A stretch of 64,000 bases of DNA. It comes from Diaphorobacter ruginosibacter. Its GTDB lineage: Bacteria > Pseudomonadota > Gammaproteobacteria > Burkholderiales > Burkholderiaceae_C. Positions 41,144-49,598 of the stretch are shown here, piece after piece; position 1 is the first letter of the stretch, and every line of letters begins with the position of its first letter. The notes below the pieces were generated by a model. It saw only the letters and a program-made list of their open reading frames with translations. It ran no database searches and was not told the origin of the DNA. The stretch is taken from assembly GCF_014395975.1 (NCBI RefSeq), contig NZ_CP060714.1:3286001-3350000 (forward strand). The letters run 5' to 3'. The position numbers and the translations under genes are program-made.

Positions 41144-43744
41144 TCAGGCCCGGTCCTGCTTGCGCCGGCGGCCGATGAATGCCGCGGCGGCCATCATCAG
41201 CCCCGCAAGCGCGCCCAGCCCTCCGGCACCCAGCGCGGGAACCGGCGTGGCGCTGCCCGGCGTGTTGCCGCCGTTGTCGGTACCGCCGCCGCTCCTGGTC
41301 AGGTTGTTGGACATGGTGAGCGTCTGCAAGCCTCCCACGGGCATGGCCGTACCCGAGGGACCGTAGGTGGCAGCACTCCACTGGTAGCCCGTCACCGCAG
41401 GCATCGGCGAGCCTTGCACGACGGCGCACTGGCTGCCCACCGCCACGGTGATCGGAGCCGAGTTGCCCACGTTGTTGGTCACCGTGATGTTGCCGCTGTA
41501 CTGGTAGCTGGGCGTCGTGCAGTTCAGCGTGAAGGGAATGCTGCCGGTGAATGCCGGAGCGCCGCCGGAGGGTGTCACCGTCTGCTGGATGATGATCTGC
41601 CCTGGCGCCTCGGTGGCCTGCAGGTACCAGTTGCCGTTGCCCGCCTTCACCAGCTGGTACTGGAATCCGCCTTGCGTGATGGGCCCGCCATCGAGCACGA
41701 AGGTGCCTGCGCCGCTGGCACCGGCCGCATCCACGACGAGAATGCCGTCGCAGCCGCTGGTTGCCGCTCCGGGCCCGCTCGCATTGGTGATCTTCAGCCG
41801 GGTCTCGCCCGTGATGGCTCCGGTGATGACCAGCTTGTCGCTGGCGCTGCCGCAGGCCCCCAGCACCGTGTCGAGCAGCACCGCGCCACCGCCGCTCCAG
41901 CTGCTGGCCCTGGCAATGTCGCTGGTGCTCTGGCCACTGTCGGTCAGTTGCAAGGTGCCATTGGCCCCCAAGGTCACCTGGTTCAGCGTCTGGTTCGTGC
42001 CGCCCTGCATCAGGGTTCCGCCAGCCACCGTGAACGACTGGGCGTTGCTCAGGACATCGTTTGTCGGCAGCACCAGGGTTCCTGCGTTCACCTCAACCAG
42101 GCCATTAAAGGATTGCTGGTCGGTGGGGTGTTCGACAACGGGATCGCAAGCGCCATCCGTGGCATAGGACGGAAGAGCGGCGACCTGCGAGACGGTCGTC
42201 GTTCCGGCATCCTGCACCAGCCGGCCCGTGCCCTTGAGCGGAACGTCGAAACTGAGATTGCTTCCGGTATGGTTGAAGTGCAGCGCACTGGTGGGGTCCT
42301 TCAGCTGGATGAGGGACGCCTGGATGCTGCCCGGGGCCGAGGGAGTGGCGGTTTCCGATCCGTAGTAGACCTGCCCGGTCCCTTCCACATCGATGGGCCC
42401 GATGCCGTAGGCTTCATGGATGAGTTCGTAGGGCCCCATCGAGGCATTCGAGAGTTGAGAAACCCCAACCTTGATGGCTGCACTGTTTTCGGCCACGAGC
42501 GTTCCGTTGCTTCCCACCTGGATCTTGCCGATATGGTAGGAACGAATCGGTATGGCCGTAGTCCCCCCGAAGCCGGCTGCGTACTTGCCGCTCACCAGCA
42601 GGTCCGAACCGCTGCCCGACGCCCGGACCAGCCCGGTGCCCGTCCCGCCCACGATGAGCGGCGCAGGAGCAGCAGGAGTGGAACTGCAGGCGGACATCGC
42701 CATGCCGTTGCTCACCCCCGCCTTGCCTCCGCTCAGCACGTCCAGCGATCCCTGCCCGCCATCCGCCCCCACTACAAGGCCGCTCATGAAATTGGCACGA
42801 TTGAGGATACCTGGGGCTCCTGCATCTCCTATGGTGATCGAGCCCACGCCCTGATCCTTGCCGATGAAGCCACGAGAAAAGATCGGAGCAACTGTGCTTG
42901 TGGGCATAGAGTAATCACCCGAACCCAGCTTGCCCTGCCCGAGAACCTCGACCTTTCCATGGCCTCCCGTACCAACACCCACTTCAAAATGGGCAAGATC
43001 TGCGGCAGTCGCTTGCGGCGGAACAGAGGGAAGTCCGTAGAACAGCGCTGCACCATCCAGTTTCAGGGTGCCATCCCCACCTGCGCCTCTGCCAATCTGC
43101 GCATGCCGGGACTGCTGAGAAAACACCATCAGGCTGGCATCCGAAGAAGTCAGAGGATTGGCAACGCTCGAGCCCTTCACTAACAGTGTGCCATCGCCCT
43201 CCGTGCCGACCCCCAGACCACCCCAGTAGACTTGGAACCGACTACTGCCTGAGGGCAGAGTGGGTGGCTCCAACTCGACGGAAACGACGCCAGTCCCACC
43301 CGCATTCCCCGAACGGAACAATGGCTCCAATGGCCCCAACGATGTCTTGGACAGACCGCCAAGAAACCACCATGCATTACTTACCGACGCGTTCAATAGA
43401 ATTTTGAGTTCGCCACTCTCACCAATCCCATTCCCCACGAAGAGTTCGTTGCTGAAACCGGGTAGCGGCTGGCTATCCATCACTGGCGTCGCTCCTCCGC
43501 CATTGACATATACCTCTTCCGTAAAAGAGCCCCCCAATTGAGGCGGATTCCAATTGGTGCCGTCATTGACGTCCGAGGTGCCCCCAACCCAGGTGATTGC
43601 CGCAGCATGGGCACCGCCCGCGAGCAACGCCCCCAATGCCACGACAGTCGCCTTCCTCGTGAAAGAGCGTCCCACGCCAAGGTACGTACCTTTTCGCGCC
43701 TTGGCCGGCTTTTGTGAACGCGCAGGCAACAACTTCGATGGCAT
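41144..43744 (-). CDS. secreted T5SS/PEP-CTERM-type beta-repeat protein with VPALG C-terminal sorting tail
   Basis: This 866-residue protein has an extended basic N-region and signal (to about residue 48, GAHAA), resembling autotransporter leaders. The passenger has repeated motifs of the type vGxxGxGxLxVxG: GVGTEGDGTLLVKG, GRGAGGDGTLKLDG, GVGTGGHGKVEVLG, GADGGQGSLDVLSG and QVGSNGTLVAEN, as in T5SS/PEP-CTERM-associated repeats forming beta-helices. No outer-membrane barrel follows. Instead the end is VPALGAGG, a hydrophobic helix and RRRKQDRA, a tripartite IPTL/PEP-CTERM-like sorting signal. The ATG at 43744 has GGGAG six bases upstream; 43756 is an alternative. Surface display is likely; function unknown. 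Confidence 0.8.
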   Translation of the reverse strand: MPSKLLPARSQKPAKARKGTYLGVGRSFTRKATVVALGALLAGGAHAAAITWVGGTSDVNDGTNWNPPQLGGSFTEEVYVNGGGATPVMDSQPLPGFSNELFVGNGIGESGELKILLNASVSNAWWFLGGLSKTSLGPLEPLFRSGNAGGTGVVSVELEPPTLPSGSSRFQVYWGGLGVGTEGDGTLLVKGSSVANPLTSSDASLMVFSQQSRHAQIGRGAGGDGTLKLDGAALFYGLPSVPPQATAADLAHFEVGVGTGGHGKVEVLGQGKLGSGDYSMPTSTVAPIFSRGFIGKDQGVGSITIGDAGAPGILNRANFMSGLVVGADGGQGSLDVLSGGKAGVSNGMAMSACSSTPAAPAPLIVGGTGTGLVRASGSGSDLLVSGKYAAGFGGTTAIPIRSYHIGKIQVGSNGTLVAENSAAIKVGVSQLSNASMGPYELIHEAYGIGPIDVEGTGQVYYGSETATPSAPGSIQASLIQLKDPTSALHFNHTGSNLSFDVPLKGTGRLVQDAGTTTVSQVAALPSYATDGACDPVVEHPTDQQSFNGLVEVNAGTLVLPTNDVLSNAQSFTVAGGTLMQGGTNQTLNQVTLGANGTLQLTDSGQSTSDIARASSWSGGGAVLLDTVLGACGSASDKLVITGAITGETRLKITNASGPGAATSGCDGILVVDAAGASGAGTFVLDGGPITQGGFQYQLVKAGNGNWYLQATEAPGQIIIQQTVTPSGGAPAFTGSIPFTLNCTTPSYQYSGNITVTNNVGNSAPITVAVGSQCAVVQGSPMPAVTGYQWSAATYGPSGTAMPVGGLQTLTMSNNLTRSGGGTDNGGNTPGSATPVPALGAGGLGALAGLMMAAAAFIGRRRKQDRA

Positions 43745-43914
43745 CACGTCTCCCATGTTGATTAACATTAAGAAAAATGATGTCACATATAGAGACAAAT
43801 TTGTTTGAATTTGATTAACTATGTTTCTTTTGAAATAAAAAATACCAATTTGACCAACAGGTAAAACTCACAGGAAGAGCGCAGCCTTCTGACGGTCGAG
43901 ATGCACGCGCATGC
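43745..43914 (-). promoter_or_regulatory. AT-rich leader of the beta-repeat protein gene
   Basis: The interval 43760-43860 is strongly AT-rich (runs such as TTTTTTATTTC on the minus strand and the palindromic core CAAATTTG), in contrast to the GC-rich flanks. It presumably holds the promoter of the secreted protein gene. Exact -35 and -10 boxes were not fixed. Confidence 0.45.
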
Positions 43915-44241
43915 TCACCCGCTTGCCTTGTCCAGCCTGCGAAGGAAGACCCCGAGCTCCTTGACCACCTGCGCATCGCCCCTGGCCTCGGCGCAGGCGA
44001 GGCCCGCGTCCCACGCCTTGCGTGCGGCAGGGAAGTCGCCGAGCTCAAGGCAGGCCTTGCCCAGAAACTTCCAGGCGACCGAATAGTTCGGATCGAGCTC
44101 CACCGCCCGCTCCAGATGCTCGCGTGCCTTGGTGAAATGCCCGGCATCGAAGTGGTTCTTGCCCAGGGTGAAGCGCAGCAGGCTCGTTTCCTTTCCGGAG
44201 GCAAGCATGGCTTCCAGGCGCGTGGTCATGTCGTCGTTCAT
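43915..44241 (-). CDS. small TPR-repeat protein
   Basis: The product (108 residues from the ATG at 44241) contains at least two tetratricopeptide repeats: LLRFTLGKNHFDAGHFTKAREHLERAVELDPN and YSVAWKFLGKACLELGDFPAARKAWDAGL, which form a helical protein-binding surface. No signal peptide is seen, so it should be cytosolic. ATGs at 44259 and 44229 are alternative starts. It lies 105 bases from the MocR gene on the same strand and precedes the beta-repeat gene. Partner unknown. Confidence 0.75.
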   Translation of the reverse strand: MNDDMTTRLEAMLASGKETSLLRFTLGKNHFDAGHFTKAREHLERAVELDPNYSVAWKFLGKACLELGDFPAARKAWDAGLACAEARGDAQVVKELGVFLRRLDKASG

Positions 44242-44346
44242 GTCTTCGATTCCATTCATTCTGGGGAGAGGCAAGCATTGGAACCCAAGCCGCGCCGCAG
44301 GATGCAAATGCAAATGCGATGGGGCCTTCAAGGCGTGTTGACGATC

Positions 44347-45915
44347 TCAGCCCCGTGGTGGCAACCCCATTTGCGCATGCATCAACTGGCCCAGCACGCG
44401 GTAGGCGTCGTTGATTGCCTCGGTGAAGGGCATGCCGCACGACAGCCGCAGGAAGTGGCCGTAGGAACCGGTATTGGAAAACATGTCGCCCGGCGCGACG
44501 CGGATGCCCAGCGCCAGTGCCTCGTCGTAGAGCCGTGCCGTGCTGATGCTTTCGGGCAGTTCGATCCAGATACTCAGCCCCCCGCGCGGCAGACTCAGGC
44601 GCGAGCCGATGGGAAAGTAGCGCGCCACCGCCTGCGCCGCCTGCTCGCGCTGGCGATGCAGGCGATCACGCAGGCGCGCAAGATGCCGCATGTAGAACGG
44701 CGTGCCCACCGTGCGCGCGCCCAGCAGTTGCGGCCACAGCGGCATGTTGCGCGAACGCGTGAACTTGAGCATCTGCACCTTGTCATGCCAGCGGCCGCCG
44801 TTCATCCACCCCAGGCGCAGGCCCGGCGCAAAGCTCTTGGAGAGCGATGCGCAGTACACCACCGTCCCGTCGGTGTCCCATGCCTTGCAGGGACGGTGCA
44901 CGCCAGGCTCCTCGACGAACTCGCGGTAGATGTCGTCCTCGATCAGCGCCACACCGCGCCTGGAGCACATGGCCACGATGCGCTCCTTGTGGCTGTCGGG
45001 CATGGTCGCGCCCTGCGGCATCTGCAGGTGCGGGACGACGATCACGGCCTTGAGTTCCGGATAGGTGCGCAGCGCGAGCTCCAGCGCTTCGGGCGACATG
45101 CCGGTGTGCGGGCTCGACGGAATCTCCAGGGAGCGCAGGCCGCGCGCCTCCACAGCCTGCACGATGCCATAGAAGGTGGGGGACTCGATGGCCACCATGT
45201 CGCCGGGCTGGGTGACGGTGTCCAGCATCAGGTTCACCGCTTCCGAGTTGCCGAGCGTGGCCGCCACCTGCATCGGCGGAATCTTCAGGCCGAAGGTGAG
45301 CGCATAGCGCGCCATGGCCGCCTGGAATTCGGGATGGGTGAACGGCGCGGAGGGGCCATGCACCAGCAGGTTGGGTTGCTCCTTGAGCAGCGCCACGGCC
45401 TGGCGGTTGAGAAAGGAGGCATCGAACAGTTCGGGCGCGGGCATGGCGCTGCCCAGATCGGCCTTGAACGTTCCCACGAGACGCGCCTTGTTGAGGTAGT
45501 CCGAGATACGGTCGCCGATGGACTCCAGCCCCTTGCCACGCGCATCGAAGGGCACCAGCTCGATCGGCTCGCGCGCAGCGGGCATGGCATGCGCCTGCGA
45601 GCGCACGAAGTAGCCGATGCGCGCCCTCGCCTCGATGAGTCCTCGGGATTCGAGCTCCCGCAGGATCTGCAGCGCCGTGGTGTGGCTCACCTCGTGGCGT
45701 TCACGGATCTCGCGCACCGAGGGCATGCGTTCCTGGGCCTGCAGAACGCCCGCATGGATCGCCTGCGCGTAGTGGTTGGCCCAGCGCTGGTAGAGGTGAA
45801 GGGAATGCTCCCCGCCCTGCCGCAGGTCTGCCGGGACCTCGGGCAGGTGCTCCGCTTCGACACCGATGCCGACACCGATGGCGCTGGTGGCATCCGCCAA
45901 CAATCTGCTGTCCAT
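44347..45915 (-). CDS. MocR-type GntR regulator with aminotransferase domain
   Basis: The 522-residue protein joins a GntR winged helix (HYAQAIHAGVLQAQERMPSVREIRERHEVSHTTALQILRELESRGLI, about 45-105) to a fold-type I aminotransferase domain. The PLP-binding lysine lies in YCASLSKSFAPGLRLGW, and the substrate Asp/Tyr region in VALIEDDIYREFVEE is intact. MocR proteins use PLP to sense amino compounds and control adjacent genes. The divergent hypothetical gene at 46123 is a possible target. The ATG at 45915 is preferred over an upstream start at 45966. Confidence 0.9.
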   Translation of the reverse strand: MDSRLLADATSAIGVGIGVEAEHLPEVPADLRQGGEHSLHLYQRWANHYAQAIHAGVLQAQERMPSVREIRERHEVSHTTALQILRELESRGLIEARARIGYFVRSQAHAMPAAREPIELVPFDARGKGLESIGDRISDYLNKARLVGTFKADLGSAMPAPELFDASFLNRQAVALLKEQPNLLVHGPSAPFTHPEFQAAMARYALTFGLKIPPMQVAATLGNSEAVNLMLDTVTQPGDMVAIESPTFYGIVQAVEARGLRSLEIPSSPHTGMSPEALELALRTYPELKAVIVVPHLQMPQGATMPDSHKERIVAMCSRRGVALIEDDIYREFVEEPGVHRPCKAWDTDGTVVYCASLSKSFAPGLRLGWMNGGRWHDKVQMLKFTRSRNMPLWPQLLGARTVGTPFYMRHLARLRDRLHRQREQAAQAVARYFPIGSRLSLPRGGLSIWIELPESISTARLYDEALALGIRVAPGDMFSNTGSYGHFLRLSCGMPFTEAINDAYRVLGQLMHAQMGLPPRG

Positions 45916-46122
45916 GAAAACTCCGTTCTTTCGGGTGCCGGCCGATGTTGCCAGTCGCGGCATCAAGATAACAGATACAGCTCACTCAAAAAATGACCAT
46001 AACAGAGGTTTGCCATCGGTGCTGTTCTGCCTCTTTGGGCGAAAGCGTGTGCCTGTGCCGGAACAGGCGCGCGACTTACGCTTCAGCCCATACCACCACG
46101 GCATCGAGAACTGGAAAAAACC

Positions 46123-46521
46123 ATGGACTCCACCCTCCTCACCACACACACCCTCCGGCGCGGACAGCCTGGCATGCTGTGCATCTCCGACATCGACTCC
46201 CTGCTGTGCACCCAGGGCAGCATGAGCATCGAATGGGAGCAGGCCGGCATCACGTTCCAACACGTGCTCTATGGCGGCGGTGCGCCCTGGCAGCCCCACG
46301 GCGTCCCGCCCGGCACCTGGGTGCGCCTCTCCGTGCTGGGCACGCACAGCGCCACGCTGCGGGTGGAGCAAGGCGGAGCCACCCGGGAGGTGCAGGCGCA
46401 GGATGCGCAGGCGGGCGCGGCCCTTTCGTTGCTCCCGCGCGTGGCCCGCTGGATAGGCGCCACGCTGGGAGCCCTGCCCCGGCCCATCCCCTTTACAAAG
46501 AGAAACTCGCGCGCGGGTTGA
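46123..46521 (+). CDS. hypothetical protein divergent from the MocR gene
   Basis: This 132-residue product is not recognised. It is beta-rich by appearance, with LRRGQPGMLCISDIDSLLCTQG, a short tryptophan-containing stretch and a proline/arginine-rich C-terminus; it faintly resembles small cupin-like or DUF2917-type proteins. It has no signal peptide or clear membrane helix. It starts 207 bases from the MocR start codon in the opposite direction and may be controlled by it. Confidence 0.5.
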   Translation: MDSTLLTTHTLRRGQPGMLCISDIDSLLCTQGSMSIEWEQAGITFQHVLYGGGAPWQPHGVPPGTWVRLSVLGTHSATLRVEQGGATREVQAQDAQAGAALSLLPRVARWIGATLGALPRPIPFTKRNSRAG

Positions 46522-46609
46522 ACCCCTCGCCGCACAGACCCACCTGGAAGGGAGTACAACCAAGGTCCGCAACCAAGGCCTGCCAGCCACCTCGTTCGAG
46601 CTCATCAAC

Positions 46610-47671
46610 ATGCCTTCTTCTCCCTCGTTCGGCGACTACTCCGAATCGCCCCAGTTCAGCGGCGAGCGCTTTCGCAACATCACGCCACGCCCCGCCAATG
46701 CACCGCAGCCGGGCGCGAAGGTGATGTGGGACATGTTCTTCAACAAGCCGTCGAATGCCGTGCCTTCGGCGCCGATTCCCGTGCGCCGCATCACGCAGGC
46801 CGAGTTGCAGGCCGCCCCCGAGGGCAGCTTCTACCGACTGGGCCATTCCACGGTGCTCATGAGGCTGCACGGGGGCTGGTGGATCACCGATCCGGTCTTT
46901 GCCGAGCGCGCCTCGCCGCTGTCCTTTGCCGGCCCGAAGCGCTTCCATGCGCCGCCCCTGTCCATCGACGAGCTGCCTGCATTGCAGGGCGTGCTGCTCT
47001 CCCACGACCACTACGATCACCTGGACCGCGCGGCGGTACTGCGGCTTGCCGGCAAGGCACAGGTGTTTCTCTGCACGCTGGGGGTGGGCGACCGGCTCGT
47101 CGCCTGGGGCATCCCCCACGAGAAGGTGCAGCAATACGACTGGTGGCAAGGCACCGAAATCAACGGCCTGCGCTTCACAGCCACCCCGGCCCAGCATTTC
47201 TCAGGGCGCGGGCTGCGTGATGGAAACCGTACGCTCTGGGCCTCCTGGGTGATCGAGAGCGGCGAGCAGCGCATTTTCTTCAGCGGCGACACCGGTTATT
47301 TCTCGGGCTTTGCGGAGATCGGCAGGCACTTCGGCTCGTTCGACCTGACGCTCATGGAGACCGGTGCCTACAACGAGCACTGGCCCTATGTTCACATGCA
47401 CCCGGAGCAGACCGTGCAGGCGCACATCGACCTGCGCGGACGCTGGCTGCTGCCGATTCACAACGGCACCTTCGACCTCTCCATGCATGCGTGGTGGGAC
47501 CCGTTCGAGCGCGTGCTCGGACTCGGGCGCCAGCGCGGCGTGCAGGTCACGACACCGATGATGGGCGAGCGGCTCGACATCAATGCCCCGCACCCGGGCG
47601 AATCATGGTGGCGCGCGCTCATGCAGGAGCAGATGTCGGCGGACGGCAAATCTCTCCAGCCCACGGGCTGA
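46610..47671 (+). CDS. NAPE-PLD/UlaG-like metallo-beta-lactamase hydrolase
   Basis: The 353-residue protein has a metallo-beta-lactamase fold of the N-acyl-phosphatidylethanolamine phospholipase D/UlaG type: GHSTVLMRLHGGWWITDPVF, the metal motif SHDHYDHLD, TPAQHFSGRG, FFSGDTGYFSGF and MHPEQTVQAH with PIHNGTFDLS. All metal ligands of the family seem to be present. An N-terminal extension contains YSESPQFSGERFRN, typical of this group, usually seen after a lipoprotein or membrane anchor, but no signal is seen here. The substrate is probably a phosphodiester lipid or a lactone. Confidence 0.82.
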   Translation: MPSSPSFGDYSESPQFSGERFRNITPRPANAPQPGAKVMWDMFFNKPSNAVPSAPIPVRRITQAELQAAPEGSFYRLGHSTVLMRLHGGWWITDPVFAERASPLSFAGPKRFHAPPLSIDELPALQGVLLSHDHYDHLDRAAVLRLAGKAQVFLCTLGVGDRLVAWGIPHEKVQQYDWWQGTEINGLRFTATPAQHFSGRGLRDGNRTLWASWVIESGEQRIFFSGDTGYFSGFAEIGRHFGSFDLTLMETGAYNEHWPYVHMHPEQTVQAHIDLRGRWLLPIHNGTFDLSMHAWWDPFERVLGLGRQRGVQVTTPMMGERLDINAPHPGESWWRALMQEQMSADGKSLQPTG

Positions 47672-47807
47672 TACGGGCAGCCGGCCTCGAAACGGATGGC
47701 GGGTTGGTCGATTGCAAAAATGAGCAGGAATTGGATAGGCGGCCAAGCCAGGCTCTGTCACCATCGATTCACCAATCCACTGGAGACTCCCCGTCCAAAG
47801 GACTTTC

Positions 47808-48797
47808 ATGAGCCAAACAGACATTTCGTGGGCCGCCCATCTGAGCACCCTGTCCGCCCATCACCGGAAGCATGGCGAGGCCCTCAAGCCCTTGGTGGCG
47901 CAAGCCGCCATGCACCATGCCGCAGGTGTTTCGGATTTCATTTTCCTGCCTGAACAGAACGGGCCTTCGCAGTTCGAGGATGCTGCGCAGATTTTCGATG
48001 CGGCCTTCGCGCAGATGCTTCTGCGCAAGCCACTTGCCACCGAAGAGACTCCCCTGCTGTTCGTGGGCTACCACGTCGCGACGCGATTCACCGGCTCACG
48101 CTTTGCACAGGGATTCCTGCTGTCCGATCAGGCCGTCTATGTGCAGGACGATTTCAGCGTTCTCAGCGACGCGCCCCTGCCCCAGGCCCACGCGCTGCCC
48201 CACAACGCCGAAACAGCCCCGGCGTTCGTGGAGCGACTGGTGCAGCGCTTCAAGGACAAGGCCATGTTTGCCAAGCTGGGCGGCACCAGTCCGGAGCAGG
48301 TCCTGGAACAGATCACGGTGCCGTTGCTGGCCGCGGTGCAGGCCGTGCTCGGCTATCACCGATTGAACGGAAGCCTCCAGGTGGCGGCAAGCGAGCCGAT
48401 ATCGCCCACCCAGTTTGTCGCCACTCATGGGCTCGGCAATACCCTGCTGCTCGGCAGCGATGCGTCGGCCTCCAAAAAGCTGGCCAAGGTGGCTGGCAAA
48501 TTCCAGATTCCCGCAGGGGAGACCATCACCCTTGCACTTGCCGACTTCCCCTTCCTCGGTGGGGCATGGGGTACCGCGCTGACGGCACAGGCGTTGTACA
48601 CGCGGGACCTGATGGAGAACCCGCTGCGCCTTCCCCTCGCCGATGTGGAGCCGGGTACCTTGCGCTACAGCGACGACGGCAAGGAGATGCGGGTGAACGG
48701 CAATACACCGCTGTTCTTTCCCAATCACATCAAGGCCGGTGTGCGCGATGAACTGCTGGAACTGCTGAGGCAGCAACTGGCCTTGCTGCGGCGATGA
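47808..48797 (+). CDS. hypothetical protein of unknown family
   Basis: This 329-residue protein is not recognised. It has no signal peptide or membrane segment and no obvious catalytic motif. Near the middle is a helical region (FVERLVQRFKDKAMFAKLGG), then GNTLLLGSDASASKKLAKV, and near the end a block WGTALTAQALYTRDLMENPL. Codon use looks like that of neighbours, so it is probably a genuine gene. The 136-base gap before it and 95-base gap after it suggest a single-gene unit. Confidence 0.6.
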   Translation: MSQTDISWAAHLSTLSAHHRKHGEALKPLVAQAAMHHAAGVSDFIFLPEQNGPSQFEDAAQIFDAAFAQMLLRKPLATEETPLLFVGYHVATRFTGSRFAQGFLLSDQAVYVQDDFSVLSDAPLPQAHALPHNAETAPAFVERLVQRFKDKAMFAKLGGTSPEQVLEQITVPLLAAVQAVLGYHRLNGSLQVAASEPISPTQFVATHGLGNTLLLGSDASASKKLAKVAGKFQIPAGETITLALADFPFLGGAWGTALTAQALYTRDLMENPLRLPLADVEPGTLRYSDDGKEMRVNGNTPLFFPNHIKAGVRDELLELLRQQLALLRR

Positions 48798-48892
48798 GAT
48801 AGCTATGGGCGTGGGCATGTCAGGCAGTTCGCCTACAGCAAGGCCCATGTCCCATCCACACTGATGCGGTGAGTTTCCCATAGCATGGCGCT

Positions 48893-49570
48893 ATGCGACA
48901 CACTTTTGCCAATGCGGCCCTATCGCTGCCCCGCCCCCGCAGCGCACGCATGCGCTCCCTGGTTCTCGGGGGCCTGCTGCACGCATTGGCGTGGCCGACC
49001 CTGGCCGCACCGTCGGATGGCACCGGCATTCCGTTCGACGGGGCTGCCTACCCCAAGGGCGTGACGAAGGCTCCGGCCGTGGCAAGCCAGTGCCTGGCCT
49101 GCCATGGCCCCACCGGTATCAGTCAGATTCCGGAATGGCCGAACCTGGCCGGGCAAAGCAAGTCCTACCTCGCCGCACAGCTCAATGACTTCAAGTCGGG
49201 CAAGCGCGTGCACCCCATGATGCAGCCGGCCATCGCCGTGATCGACCGGCAGCAGATCCAGCCGCTGGCCGCATGGTTCAGCGCGCAGGCACCCTCCGTG
49301 CCCAAGCCGCCCTCAGCACAGCCCAGGGCGGTGCCCGCCACGGCGGCCACCTGCGTCGCCTGCCATGACACACGGGCCATGCCCGCCAATCCGAATCTGC
49401 GCGGCCAGAAGGCGCCCTATCTGCTTGAGCAATTGCGCGCCTTCAAGAACGGCCACCGCAAGAGCGAGACCATGGGGCCCATGGTGCAGGCGCTGAGCGA
49501 CCGGGACATGGCCGATCTGGCCGAACATTTCAGCCAACTCGCCCCCGTCAAGACGGGAGCGGGCAAATAA
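48893..49570 (+). CDS. diheme cytochrome c (c4-like)
   Basis: This 225-residue exported protein has an N-terminal signal (hydrophobic stretch about 21-38, ending LAAP), then two class I cytochrome domains with heme sites CLACH (near residue 67) and CVACH (near 156), in the duplicated arrangement of cytochrome c4. Possible distal methionines are in HPMMQPA and ETMGPMVQA. It lies 28 bases upstream of the flavoenzyme gene and could be its electron acceptor. Confidence 0.85.
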   Translation: MRHTFANAALSLPRPRSARMRSLVLGGLLHALAWPTLAAPSDGTGIPFDGAAYPKGVTKAPAVASQCLACHGPTGISQIPEWPNLAGQSKSYLAAQLNDFKSGKRVHPMMQPAIAVIDRQQIQPLAAWFSAQAPSVPKPPSAQPRAVPATAATCVACHDTRAMPANPNLRGQKAPYLLEQLRAFKNGHRKSETMGPMVQALSDRDMADLAEHFSQLAPVKTGAGK

Positions 49571-49598
49571 CAAAGATGAACTGAAAGGCTGGGATCAC

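Noticed and set aside
41012..43183. 723-codon plus-strand frame opposite the beta-repeat protein
   Set aside because: The minus-strand frame has a leader, regular repeats and a C-terminal tail; the plus frame has none.
43815..44204. 129-codon minus frame overlapping the TPR gene
   Set aside because: It is out of frame with the TPR repeats, which are clear in the other frame.
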